Below are positions 52,672 to 62,134 of a stretch of 62,249 nt of DNA, piece after piece; the first letter of the stretch is position 1; each line of letters opens with the position of its first letter. The position numbers and the translations under genes are program-made. Origin of the DNA: Pricia antarctica (GTDB taxonomy: Bacteria; Bacteroidota; Bacteroidia; Flavobacteriales; Flavobacteriaceae); contig DRGL01000021.1 of the NCBI GenBank assembly GCA_011050085.1, positions 1-62,249 on the forward strand. Reading direction: 5' to 3'. The notes beneath the pieces are model-generated. The model made no database searches. It saw only the letters and a program-made list of their open reading frames with translations, and was not told the origin of the DNA.

Positions 52672-55442
52672 GCGCTTATTTTGCGGTAGGAATACGCCAA
52701 TATCGAACCGGTTACAAGGATTCCAATAAGAAACCATGGCCAATAGGTGCCGGATTTTGCAATGGGACTGTTGTTTCCTGATACAATATAGCCCGCCCAA
52801 TAATAGGGATGCTTTCGGGCATTTTGGGCATTACTTTCCATAAAAAGTAGTTTGGCCTGCCGTAACGCCTCGTCTTTTGCCTCGCCGACGGAAAGGGCTT
52901 TATAAAAATCTCCCATAATTTCAGAGGAAGAAGCATCATTAACTTTCCATAAGGTGCTGGCGATACTTTTGGCGCCACTGAAAAAAAAGCCTCTCGCCAA
53001 ACTAAGAAAACCTTCTCCTCTGCGTAATTCACCAATACTGGTCTCGCAAGCGCTTAAAGTAACCAGTGCGGCGTCGGTCTTCAAATTGTACAGGTCGGCA
53101 GTGAACAAAACCTTTTCATCGGTCGAACCATTGTTATGTGAAAAGGCGAGATACGAATATTCCGGTGCCGCATCATCAAAAATGGCATGCGTTGCTAGAT
53201 GCAACACACCAAAATCATCAAGTTCCATTTTGAAATTTTCTAGGCTAGCGTTTTTACCTAAATACGATTTGCCGTCAAAAGACTGTAATACTTGGGCTAC
53301 CTCTTTTTCGTTGTTTGGCAAAGGCAATAGTTTTGATCGGTCCGTACCTACTTCAACGGCACCATCGAAACTGGGGGCAAAGGCGAGAACATCGGTATTG
53401 GGTAATGATCCGTTTAATTGTTCAAGTAAGGTTGCAGAACTGGCATAGCTTACCGAATGCCTTTCAATGAGATAACTTATGCCTGAATCCGAAGTGTTCA
53501 ATGCCCCAAAAGGAATATAGTTCAATGGCCCGTCGGCGATTATGGTCAGTTTTGTGGCGTCACTTAATTTTACAAATGGTTCGAGAATAATCTTATAAAG
53601 TTCGTGTGATGCTTTTGCAAGGGTGTCAACATCCGATTTTGGGTTCGACAAGAGATGTCGCATGTGCTCAATTCTAGTTATAAAAGTCGAGTGGATAGGT
53701 ATTTTTATTAAATTCTTCACATTCTTGGAGATTCCAATAGCGTAGATAGCTTGGTTTCCGTAGAAGTAACTAATGAGTTTTTCATCCTCTTTCAACTTAC
53801 CTTGTACTTCATTGAGTGATACGACCTTTGTGTTAAATTTAAGGTTATAATAAGTTTTGTAATTGGTTTCAATATCTTCGGCCAGTTGCCGGTATTCATT
53901 CTCGACGGCGAAAAGATGGTCCTCTATGGTTCCTGTATCCGACAGGGCCGTATTTAATTCTCTTTCTGTAAATGTAATTTCTGATTTCAGTCGCCTTTCC
54001 TTTTCTAGCAGTGATGCGGGAACATTGGTGAACTCCGTTGCTTTTGAGGCCAACAAGGCTTCGAGTAAGAGAATGGATTTACTTTTTTCCATTTGCTCGA
54101 AGGCGATATCGATAAAGTCTTCGTTTCCCGTAATTTTTACGGCGCCGTAGGCAGCCTCCAGTCCCATCTCAAAAAGTGGGAAGGCATTCTCGATGAGAAA
54201 GAGTTTATCCTCCCTGCTTTTAAAAGAGGGTTTAAGATGGTCAAGTAGTTTCGTAGCTTGTGCAACGATTTGTAAAGCATACTTTAGGTCAGTCTGTGAG
54301 CCCATGCGGTTCAAAACCATTGCTTTGTTTTTCAGAATTTCAAGGGAATAGCGATTCCATTTTGAATTCTCAATAGCCTTTTCCAAGGCTTGGTCAAAAT
54401 ACACTATAGCTTTTTCCGGACAATTCATTTCGTTCTCGATAATACCTATTTCATTCATTGCTATAGGTAAATCTGAATTTTTTGTGTTCGGAAATTCCTT
54501 TTGTATAATTTCTACGGCATTTGCCAAATGGGTTAGGGCGAAGTCGAATTCGCCGTTCGATTTATAAATTGCCGCCTTTCTCAGGTGATATTTGGGGTAG
54601 AACAGCGGTTTATTTTCAAAATTTGATTTTGCCTTTTCGAGAAAGAATAAGGCACTGTCCCTTTGTGATAGGGCATTATAGTTTTCCGCAATATTAAATG
54701 CGCTTGTAATTACGGAGTTCACATTGTTCTGATTTTGGTTATACCCAAATGTTTTAAGTAGATATTGGTTGGCCTCTCGGTATTTTCCTTTTTGCATCAG
54801 CACTTCTGCCAGTAAATTGTAATGACCATAAAGGCTTTCCAAATCAGGCGTTTCTGCAGCCAGAATATTTCTTATGTTTCGGCGATACAATTTGTCGGCC
54901 AATTCAAATTTACCCTCTAACATATAAATCTTACCCAAAAAACTATAGGCCACTGATTCAAGGCTGCTAATGGTCTCCGTCAAAAGAGAATCAGGGGTAT
55001 TTTTGAAATTTTCGACAATCGTCTCAAAAGAATCTATGGCGTTCGAATATTCCAAAAGCTTTAATTGATAGTCTCCCGTATAATATAAAAGGATGTTTTG
55101 TTGCTCCCGAAATTCAGAAAGTAAATCGGCATTTTTATCATTTAGTAATGTGTCCAATTTTCTTAAATCTTCCCCCATTCGAGCTAGGTCATAATGATAG
55201 CTCGCAACACCTGTGGTATTTAATAGGGTTTCAATTTTTAAATTAAGGTCTTTTTTTAAATTGGCAATCTGAAGAATTTTGTCAAAATAAAAGTAGGCTG
55301 AGTCTCTTTCGTAATAATAGTGTTGCATCGCTTTCTGCTCATAATAATTTAGGTCGATGCTTTTAGTCTTTACTTGAGCGTTTGATGAAAACGGAAGTAA
55401 AAAGAGTATTGGTATCAGGTATGTACTAAAAATGGCCTTCAT
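52668..55442 (-). CDS. TPR-CHAT caspase-like protease, membrane anchored
   Basis: A 924-residue protein (ATG at 55442, directly followed by a signal peptide ending SNAQ). About 20-430 is a TPR array, 470-560 a coiled coil, and 600-890 a CHAT domain with His in FGVLHLATHAIFDD and Cys in VTLSACETSIGE, the caspase-like dyad. A C-terminal membrane helix (WPWFLIGILVTGSILAY) anchors it. CHAT proteins are proteases, best known from gasdermin and CRISPR-linked defence; here it may cleave an envelope target. It converges with and overlaps the anti-sigma gene. Confidence 0.88.
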   Translation of the reverse strand: MKAIFSTYLIPILFLLPFSSNAQVKTKSIDLNYYEQKAMQHYYYERDSAYFYFDKILQIANLKKDLNLKIETLLNTTGVASYHYDLARMGEDLRKLDTLLNDKNADLLSEFREQQNILLYYTGDYQLKLLEYSNAIDSFETIVENFKNTPDSLLTETISSLESVAYSFLGKIYMLEGKFELADKLYRRNIRNILAAETPDLESLYGHYNLLAEVLMQKGKYREANQYLLKTFGYNQNQNNVNSVITSAFNIAENYNALSQRDSALFFLEKAKSNFENKPLFYPKYHLRKAAIYKSNGEFDFALTHLANAVEIIQKEFPNTKNSDLPIAMNEIGIIENEMNCPEKAIVYFDQALEKAIENSKWNRYSLEILKNKAMVLNRMGSQTDLKYALQIVAQATKLLDHLKPSFKSREDKLFLIENAFPLFEMGLEAAYGAVKITGNEDFIDIAFEQMEKSKSILLLEALLASKATEFTNVPASLLEKERRLKSEITFTERELNTALSDTGTIEDHLFAVENEYRQLAEDIETNYKTYYNLKFNTKVVSLNEVQGKLKEDEKLISYFYGNQAIYAIGISKNVKNLIKIPIHSTFITRIEHMRHLLSNPKSDVDTLAKASHELYKIILEPFVKLSDATKLTIIADGPLNYIPFGALNTSDSGISYLIERHSVSYASSATLLEQLNGSLPNTDVLAFAPSFDGAVEVGTDRSKLLPLPNNEKEVAQVLQSFDGKSYLGKNASLENFKMELDDFGVLHLATHAIFDDAAPEYSYLAFSHNNGSTDEKVLFTADLYNLKTDAALVTLSACETSIGELRRGEGFLSLARGFFFSGAKSIASTLWKVNDASSSEIMGDFYKALSVGEAKDEALRQAKLLFMESNAQNARKHPYYWAGYIVSGNNSPIAKSGTYWPWFLIGILVTGSILAYSYRKISA

Positions 55443-55478
55443 TACTGAAGGCCAATATATCGAATTCATAGGGGATTT

Positions 55479-56081
55479 TTAATTCTTCAGTTTTGTTTCA
55501 AAGATAGATTCATTGCCTAGAGCATCCATTTTAGAGATTATTATTGAAATTTGATCTTGATTCTCTATTACGGGAATTTTTAAATACTGCAATTCAGATT
55601 CAAATTCCGGAAAAGGGATTAGTGTTGCTGACACCCCAAGGATCTTTCCTTCAACATCTTTTACCAGAACTTCAGCTTTTGTTATAAATGCATTGAATAG
55701 AAAGAATTCCAACCTTACTGGGACGCATTTTCCGTTCGGCAAGTCACAGGGTATGGGAAAACCCTTTAAAACCGCACTAAGATTAATCATTTCGGATAGA
55801 CGTACTTCGTAACTGGATTTTTCTTCCTCTAATTGATTTACTTGGGCTTGAGCATCTTTATAATCAGGACTATCAGTTGGCACTTTCTTAAGTTTTTCAA
55901 CTTTGGCATCGATGCTTAAAATCTCATCCTCGATAAAATATTTTTCCAGGTCACCTTCATATAGATAGTTTTCGGAAGTGAGCACAATTTCCTCTTTGCT
56001 TGGGCCTCCTCCATAGTAATCCTTTACGCACGAAGTTAGAGATACAAATAAAAGTATAATAAAAAATAGCTTTGTTTTCAT
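55479..56081 (-). CDS. Coiled-coil lipoprotein upstream of the CHAT gene
   Basis: A 200-residue lipoprotein (SLTSCVKD, Cys at 18). Residues about 55-95 form a coiled coil (LSIDAKVEKLKKV, VNQLEEEKSSYEVRL) and the rest is beta-rich with two Cys near 113 and 118. No family is recognised. It lies 36 bases upstream of the CHAT gene start on the same strand, so it is probably cotranscribed; a partner or substrate of the protease is possible. Confidence 0.7.
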   Translation of the reverse strand: MKTKLFFIILLFVSLTSCVKDYYGGGPSKEEIVLTSENYLYEGDLEKYFIEDEILSIDAKVEKLKKVPTDSPDYKDAQAQVNQLEEEKSSYEVRLSEMINLSAVLKGFPIPCDLPNGKCVPVRLEFFLFNAFITKAEVLVKDVEGKILGVSATLIPFPEFESELQYLKIPVIENQDQISIIISKMDALGNESIFETKLKN

Positions 56082-56137
56082 AGATATAGTGATTAGTAAT
56101 AATTCGTATTAGAAAGTTAACTTAAGTAGGTAAGTCA

Positions 56138-56833
56138 TCACTTACTAAACTTTGTCAGCTCGGTACTTGTCATTAATTTTCCGTTCTTCTTATAACTTTC
56201 TTGCTTTACCATACCAACGCCTTCGGCCAACCAAAGTTTAGAATTCAGTTCGAAAGAGGCGCCCATGGTTTTTGAGGTGGTCGTCTCCGTTATAAGGTAG
56301 CAGTCATAGGTGCCGGCCGGTGTTGTAATACTTTCCTTTTTTTCTACCTTCCGATTGGTTTGGTCAACAGTAGTATTCATGGTCATACCTCCCATTTTCA
56401 TGTCGATGGATACATTGGCGTCAGCCAGTTCTTGCCCAACGCTGAGGTCGTTCGGAAGTTCGATGTCAGTTCCGGTAACGTCCATTTCAATGTCCATCTC
56501 CGAATATTGTTGTACCATTTGGGTAGGGAAAAGGGATTTGTAATCAATTTTCACAACGCCATTTTCACAGGTAATCTTATAGTTCGAATCAAAGACATCT
56601 TTCCCTTTTTTGTCGGTGTACTTTAAATCCAATGTAGCTTGGGTAGCCGAGCCAGTATCTGACACTTCAGAAATAGTATAATCGACAGTACCTTCGGGTT
56701 TTCCTTTATCATCGGAGCTCTTATATTGAAATGTGGTACCCTTCTCCAGAGGATAAAATTTACTGCAATTGGCCTGTGAATAACCGAAAGAAGTAGTTAG
56801 GGCGAGCAAAGCGAACGAAATGGTCTTTTTCAT
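56138..56833 (-). CDS. TapB/DUF3108-like secreted protein
   Basis: The 231-residue protein has a signal peptide (cleaved near GYSQ) and a beta-rich domain with YPLEKGTTFQYKSSDDKGK near 28 and SITTPAGTYDCYLITETT near 170, a pattern shared with TapB and DUF3108 proteins of the Bacteroidetes and Proteobacteria envelope. The function is unknown. It precedes the coiled-coil lipoprotein by 56 bases on the same strand. Confidence 0.72.
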   Translation of the reverse strand: MKKTISFALLALTTSFGYSQANCSKFYPLEKGTTFQYKSSDDKGKPEGTVDYTISEVSDTGSATQATLDLKYTDKKGKDVFDSNYKITCENGVVKIDYKSLFPTQMVQQYSEMDIEMDVTGTDIELPNDLSVGQELADANVSIDMKMGGMTMNTTVDQTNRKVEKKESITTPAGTYDCYLITETTTSKTMGASFELNSKLWLAEGVGMVKQESYKKNGKLMTSTELTKFSK

Positions 56834-56959
56834 TTGTTAATAGGATTTACTAGTTTTTGGATTTATAATATTTAGCATGTATTTATTTAAATTTATAATT
56901 AGTAAAAAAGCATCAAGTTTTTTATTTTAAAGGACGAAATAAGTAATGGACTCACCGCT

Positions 56960-58294
56960 TCAAATTTTGACAAACTCTACCCGACGGTTTTCAGCCCTGC
57001 CTTCGAGGGATTCGTTGTCACCAACGGGTTCCGTTTCTCCCTTGCCATCGGTAACCATGCGATTTCCTTCAATTCCGTATTGCATTTCTAGGGAGGTTTT
57101 AACCGCTGAGGCCCGTTTTTTCGAGAGTGATAGATTACTTCCGTCATCGCCTTCCGAATCGGTGTGGCCAATAATTTTAATCTGTACATCGGGATTGTCC
57201 TCGAGTACTCCGGCAATTTCACGAATTATCGGATACGATTCCGGTTTCAAGGCGTCGCTACCCGACTCAAACTGAATGGCATTGGTTGACATGCGCCCCT
57301 CAGTAATCAGCTTGTTACGATTATCGACCCCAGCCTTCCCGATTCTGAAATTCGTAATGTATATCTCGTCTAGGTTCGGGTCATCTCGTAGCCCCCTTGT
57401 CAGAATTTTAAAAGTGAGATCAGCCTCGGGTACCAATCTGGGTACATCGACGAGTTTATTGTCGTTCATCCATACTCGCATACGGGTTTTGTTAACCGCA
57501 ACAGATATTCGTGATTGACCGTCGATAAGCGGGCGATAGTCCTTGCCGATTTCGTTGCGTAACTGCCGTTCGCCGTCGATTACTTTTTCTACCACCCCGC
57601 GCGAAGAAATAAACTGGCAGGGCGAGAGCTCGACCATAGCAAAATTACGCGGTTTCTGAAACAGCGGAGTGTCCTCCAAAATCAAAGTAATAAATGATTG
57701 CGAGCTGGTCTTTTGGTCTAATCCTTGGGTCAACATATCGAATTCAATGGTATAGTTTTCCGGGAGGGCTTCCTTCGTAATCGGCAAATAAGTTGAGGTT
57801 CCCCCCAAACGAAACCAATTGTCTCCGTCGATAAGTACGATATCACCGCCGCCGTTGGTATCCCATTGCGCTGGGAAATCCCCTTGAGCATCCTTCTTAA
57901 AATCATCCTGAAATATGGGTACGGCACCCGGTTCAAAGTCGGAGGCCCTCACAATCGTTCTTCCGTTCCCAGTCTTTTCACCGGATTCTCCAATTGTTGG
58001 TCCCGATTCGGATTGACCGCCAATCCCCACTTCGTCTCCACTGGGATCTATCCCTTCTGGCATGGGACTTCCTTTTTCCTGCGAATTTCCAGAATCCCTT
58101 TCAAAAATACTGTCCAATGCTTGGTCGGTCTTTTCAGCGGTCTCATTTTCTACCCTTCTCTCGACGGTGCGCTCGGCAGCCCTTTCTGCAGCCTTGCCCA
58201 ATTTCTTTAAAAATTGGCCGTTCATTTCAGCGATGCCGCCTAAAAGGCAGATGGCAATCAATGAGCTTCTTAAAAGGGGATGCAATTTGTTCAT
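56960..58294 (-). CDS. OmpA-family outer-membrane protein
   Basis: The 444-residue protein has a signal peptide, an acidic linker (about 45-115), a middle beta-sandwich domain (about 120-320, FQDDFKKDAQGDFPAQW) that resembles a laminin-G/concanavalin fold, and a C-terminal OmpA domain (about 330-440) with IKIIGHTDSEGDDGSNLSLSKKRA. The OmpA domain binds peptidoglycan. It links the outer membrane to the cell wall and may bind a surface ligand. Single gene. Confidence 0.9.
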   Translation of the reverse strand: MNKLHPLLRSSLIAICLLGGIAEMNGQFLKKLGKAAERAAERTVERRVENETAEKTDQALDSIFERDSGNSQEKGSPMPEGIDPSGDEVGIGGQSESGPTIGESGEKTGNGRTIVRASDFEPGAVPIFQDDFKKDAQGDFPAQWDTNGGGDIVLIDGDNWFRLGGTSTYLPITKEALPENYTIEFDMLTQGLDQKTSSQSFITLILEDTPLFQKPRNFAMVELSPCQFISSRGVVEKVIDGERQLRNEIGKDYRPLIDGQSRISVAVNKTRMRVWMNDNKLVDVPRLVPEADLTFKILTRGLRDDPNLDEIYITNFRIGKAGVDNRNKLITEGRMSTNAIQFESGSDALKPESYPIIREIAGVLEDNPDVQIKIIGHTDSEGDDGSNLSLSKKRASAVKTSLEMQYGIEGNRMVTDGKGETEPVGDNESLEGRAENRRVEFVKI

Positions 58295-58534
58295 ATTTAA
58301 CGTTACTTTAGTTAGTCTGACTTTTCAGTAGGTAATGAAAAGATCATGTACAGTGTTTATGGACGCAAAGTAAAAAAGTTGGTCTTGGCAGCGTATTGAA
58401 ATATTATATTGGGTATGATGGACTGTATAAATGGTAAGAAATAATGTATTTATGGTTTCAAACCATTGAGAAAAGTGTGTAAGATGAATTTTGAAAGAAA
58501 ATCCTCAGGTTTGTATGCCTTATTATAGCAGGGT

Positions 58535-59146
58535 TTACTTAGAATTTAATAGTAGTTTAGTTGTCATTACTTCAGGAAGCTGCCTAAAACTTCGCCTATG
58601 GTATTTGGTAATTCCATATTTGCGGATGGCCTCACGGTGCTCTTTAGTTGGATAGCCTTTATTCTTTTTCCAGTTATACATTGGGTACTCTTCGTGCAGC
58701 ACTTCCATGTAGGCATCACGGTAGGTTTTTGCTAGTACGGATGCCGCCGCAATGCTCATATATTTGCTATCCCCTTTGATGATGCATTCATGGGGTATTT
58801 CTTTATAGGGATGAAAACGGTTCCCATCAACAATAATGAATTTGGGGGGTATAGGCAATTGACCAATGGCTTTATGCATGGCAAAAATGGCGGCATTAAG
58901 AATGTTGATGTTGTCGATTTCTTGAGGATGTATATGGGCTACCCCGAAATTGGTGCAGCCCGATTCAATAATAGGCCTAAGAATATTTCGACTTTTGTGC
59001 GAAAGTAACTTTGAATCGTTGAGCAGGTCATTTGTGAAATTTTCCGGAAGAACAACTGCAGCAGCGGTAACAGGCCCGGCCAGGCATCCCCTACCAGCTT
59101 CATCGGTACCTGACTCATTAATTGATTTATAAATTCTTTGAAGCAT
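58535..59146 (-). CDS. rnhB: Ribonuclease HII
   Basis: RNase HII cuts RNA in RNA-DNA hybrids and removes single ribonucleotides from DNA. The 203-residue protein has the [19 protein letters not shown] motif with the catalytic Asp-Glu near 15, the next acidic site in IIVDGNRF near 100, and [13 protein letters not shown] near 133. Length is normal. Single gene. Confidence 0.97.
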   Translation of the reverse strand: MLQRIYKSINESGTDEAGRGCLAGPVTAAAVVLPENFTNDLLNDSKLLSHKSRNILRPIIESGCTNFGVAHIHPQEIDNINILNAAIFAMHKAIGQLPIPPKFIIVDGNRFHPYKEIPHECIIKGDSKYMSIAAASVLAKTYRDAYMEVLHEEYPMYNWKKNKGYPTKEHREAIRKYGITKYHRRSFRQLPEVMTTKLLLNSK

Positions 59147-59713
59147 TTTAATAGGTTTTCAGGTCACTCTGGAATTTTGATTGTTATTAGATATAATCGA
59201 TATATCCACTTAAGTTAATTTGTTACCGATTATTCATTTGAGGGATATTAAAAAAAATAAATCATAAATATCCTTCTTTTGTAAAGAATAGGTGGGAGAT
59301 AGTGCTAATCATTAATTTTATCAAATCTAATTTGGCAGTTGTACTCAAATATCTGAAAATACACTTTAATGAGACAGAAATCCAAATGGATAATAACATC
59401 GTTTACCACTCCTGCAAAAAATTCTACTATAGGATCTTTAAGATGACAATACCACTGCTACTTAAAATTAATCTTATTTGTTTTTACAAGTTCAAAGCCA
59501 CCCTTTCAGAGTGGTTTATGGTTTTCTGAAATAACTTTTTATCGATGAATAAAGTCTCTGGATAACATTTTCGAATTTAAATTAATAGTTAGGTAATGCT
59601 AAGTTTGAAAAAATAGGCCGTATAACGGGATGTAGTTTAAAAACTTTCACATTTAATTACCACTTAAAAAATTTAACTTTGTCAATCATGTAAAAAGTAG
59701 TAATGTACCTTAA
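59147..59713. other. Gene-free region upstream of the porin gene
   Basis: About 570 AT-rich bases. A candidate -7 box TAACTTTG lies at 59674-59681. Just after the region, at 59750-59790, is a short tandem of GGAATTTAGAATTT-like units at the beginning of the porin frame. A single TTTGTAAAGA at 59278-59287 resembles one arm of the cassette dyads but has no partner. Open frames here lack support. Confidence 0.4.
59674..59681 (+). promoter_or_regulatory. Candidate -7 box for the porin gene
   Basis: TAACTTTG fits TAnnTTTG upstream of the porin frame; the -33 element is not clear. Confidence 0.35.
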
Positions 59714-62128
59714 TTGCTATTTAAACGTTACAACATCTTATCTCAATCGAATAATTGGAATTTGGAATTTAGAATTTGGAATTTACGAAGCATCCCTACT
59801 GCATTCATCCATAGAAGATGTTTATGTAAATACATTCTTCCCATATTGGTGCTTTTACTAAGCGCACCACTGTTTGCCCAAGAAGATTCCATTCCTTCCC
59901 GACAGCAAGACTCCATTCCTTTGCCTAGAAAAGATACCATCCTTTCAACCAATATTGACTCCATTCCGCCGCAGAAGAGCCAAGAAGAAACCTCGCCTGT
60001 AGTAGACACCATACCCGTACTACAAAAAGATAGTATTCTTTCCTTGGAAAAAGGTGTAATCCAAAACCAAGATCGAGACTCTATTCCATCACAAGAATTG
60101 GACTTTATTCCAGCAAGGGAACTAGACTCTCTTCAGCCTCAAGAACGAGACTCCATCCCGCCATCAGAAAGAGATTCCATCCAGGAAGGCGAAAGAGACT
60201 CCCTTCAAATGGATCGAAAGCTTGACTCATCTTCGGTAAAAAAGAAAAAGAACTGGTTTGACGTGGGTGAACTCCCATCAGCATCCAAACAAATTACAAT
60301 TAGGGATTATAAGATCATATCCTATCAAAGGGATACAACATATTTAGATACTACCCTGACCATCAAAAAGGAATATAAGTACAATTATCTGAGGAAAGAT
60401 GATTTCGAACTAATCCCTTTTGCAAACGTAGGACAGCCCTACAATAAACTAGGCGTTGATTTAAGGTCCGATCAACTCTATCCGACCTTGGGTGCTGCAG
60501 CATTAAATTATAACTATGCGGAAGTCCGCGATGTCGACTATTATAATGTAGCAACGCCAATGACCGACCTATTTTTCAAGACTACTTTTGAAGAAGGGCA
60601 GTTGCTCGACGCTATGCTCACCTTTAATACCTCGCCACGATTTAATTTTTCGTTGGGCTATAAAGGATTTCGATCATTGGGTAAATACCTATCTGATCAA
60701 GCGGAATCAGGCAACTTTCGTACGACAGCTAATTATGTAACCAGGAACGGAAGGTATCGTATCCGGGGACATGTTGCCGCTCAAGATATTGAGACGCAGG
60801 CCAACGGGGGGCTCATTAATAAAGAGCAGCAATTTGAAGCGGGCGATCCTGATTTTGACGATCGAAAAAAAGTTGAGGTCCGATTTAACGATGCCGACAA
60901 CAAGATAATGGGCAAACGTTACTATTTCGATCATTTTTTTAAGCTGATAAAACAAAATCAAGATTCAAGTCGGGTAGAAAGAACTGCACTGGGAATTGGA
61001 CATGTATTTAATTACGAGACTAAGTATTACACGTTCGGACAAACCCAGCAGAGCGATTATTTTGGAGACCGATTTGTAGCGACCATTGCGGATAAGGCTC
61101 AACTAAAAGCTATGTACAATGAAGTGAACGCAGAATTCTATAATGCTACTCTTGGTAGGTTAAAGGGTAATCTGTCACTGTACAACTATAATTATTTTTT
61201 CAATAGTATATTGGTTAGCCAAGATGGTAACATCATTCCAAGTCGTCTGAAAGGCGAAGAGATTGCCATAGGTGGTACCTATGAAAAGAAGATAAAAGGT
61301 TTTGAGCTACAGGGTGAGTTCAAGTATAATTTATCTGGCGAGTTAGGTGGCAACCTACTTAATGCTATAGCGGGGTACAGGCTTTCCGATAGGCATAAAA
61401 TAAGTATCTCGGCCCATGGGTCGTCACGGATGCCCAATTTCAATTATTTGTTGTACCAAAGTGATTATCGCAATTACAATTGGTCTAACGTATCCGTTTT
61501 CGAGAAACAGCAGGTCTTTGGGGCGGGTTTAAATTTTGAATCGAAACTTTGGGGCAATCTTGACGTCGATTATACGACCGTTGATAATTATAGTTATTTC
61601 GCTTCCAATTCAGATTTTATAGCAGAGGAGGGGGTTGAGAATTCCGTTATTACCCCTTTTCAGGAAGGTAATGTCCTGAAACATTCAAAAATCAAATATA
61701 ATAAAGAGTTCAGATTAGGCAGTTTTGCTTTGAACAATACGGTAATGTACCAAAATGTGTCACAGGCCAATGCTGTTCTGAACGTTCCGGAATGGGTGAC
61801 TCGCAATACCCTATATTTCTCATCGGATGTCTTTAAAAAGGCAATGTACCTTCAGACCGGTGTCACGTTGAAGTATTTCACATCCTATACGATGGATGCC
61901 TATAATCCGCTTCTGGGCGAATTCTATATTCAGAATGACGAAATGTTAGGAGGGTATCCTATGTTGGATTTTTTCATAAACGCGAAAATTCAGCAAACTC
62001 GAGTTTATCTAAAACTCGAACATTTCAACTCTGGCTTTTCGGAACCTAGGGATTATTATTCTGCCCCGAACTACCCGTATCGTGACTCAGTTATCCGATT
62101 TGGTCTGGTTTGGAACTTTTTTTCATAA
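59714..62128 (+). CDS. Putative outer-membrane porin with DSIP-repeat N-terminal linker
   Basis: A frame of 804 residues. A signal peptide lies at about residues 36-56 (YILPILVLLLSAPLFAQ). The mature N-terminus (about 57-175) is a repetitive linker of DSIP, DTIP or DSLQ every 6-15 residues. The remainder is a beta-barrel with strands ending in VWNFF, typical of Bacteroidetes putative porins (Porin_10). The start is uncertain: TTG at 59714 leads into repetitive DNA, and no in-frame ATG precedes the signal peptide. A later in-frame TTG is possible. Confidence 0.75.
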   Translation: MLFKRYNILSQSNNWNLEFRIWNLRSIPTAFIHRRCLCKYILPILVLLLSAPLFAQEDSIPSRQQDSIPLPRKDTILSTNIDSIPPQKSQEETSPVVDTIPVLQKDSILSLEKGVIQNQDRDSIPSQELDFIPARELDSLQPQERDSIPPSERDSIQEGERDSLQMDRKLDSSSVKKKKNWFDVGELPSASKQITIRDYKIISYQRDTTYLDTTLTIKKEYKYNYLRKDDFELIPFANVGQPYNKLGVDLRSDQLYPTLGAAALNYNYAEVRDVDYYNVATPMTDLFFKTTFEEGQLLDAMLTFNTSPRFNFSLGYKGFRSLGKYLSDQAESGNFRTTANYVTRNGRYRIRGHVAAQDIETQANGGLINKEQQFEAGDPDFDDRKKVEVRFNDADNKIMGKRYYFDHFFKLIKQNQDSSRVERTALGIGHVFNYETKYYTFGQTQQSDYFGDRFVATIADKAQLKAMYNEVNAEFYNATLGRLKGNLSLYNYNYFFNSILVSQDGNIIPSRLKGEEIAIGGTYEKKIKGFELQGEFKYNLSGELGGNLLNAIAGYRLSDRHKISISAHGSSRMPNFNYLLYQSDYRNYNWSNVSVFEKQQVFGAGLNFESKLWGNLDVDYTTVDNYSYFASNSDFIAEEGVENSVITPFQEGNVLKHSKIKYNKEFRLGSFALNNTVMYQNVSQANAVLNVPEWVTRNTLYFSSDVFKKAMYLQTGVTLKYFTSYTMDAYNPLLGEFYIQNDEMLGGYPMLDFFINAKIQQTRVYLKLEHFNSGFSEPRDYYSAPNYPYRDSVIRFGLVWNFFS
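61735..61818 (+). repeat. 84-bp inverted repeat, porin copy
   Basis: This part of the porin gene is matched base for base by the reverse complement of 62166-62249. The match stops at 61819 and runs up to the end of the window on the other side, so the true length is unknown. Confidence 0.92.
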
Positions 62129-62134
62129 TTTTTT

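Noticed and set aside
56094-56123. GTTAACTT upstream of the coiled-coil lipoprotein as another ECF-type motif
   Set aside because: The spacing is off by one and the -10 half matches at about half the positions; too weak to count.
59278-59287. TTTGTAAAGA resembling one arm of the cassette dyads
   Set aside because: No opposing arm at the right distance and no mobile gene nearby.
59302-59529. 75-codon plus-strand frame starting with GTG
   Set aside because: AT-rich, no family, no signal or promoter, and no coupling to neighbours.
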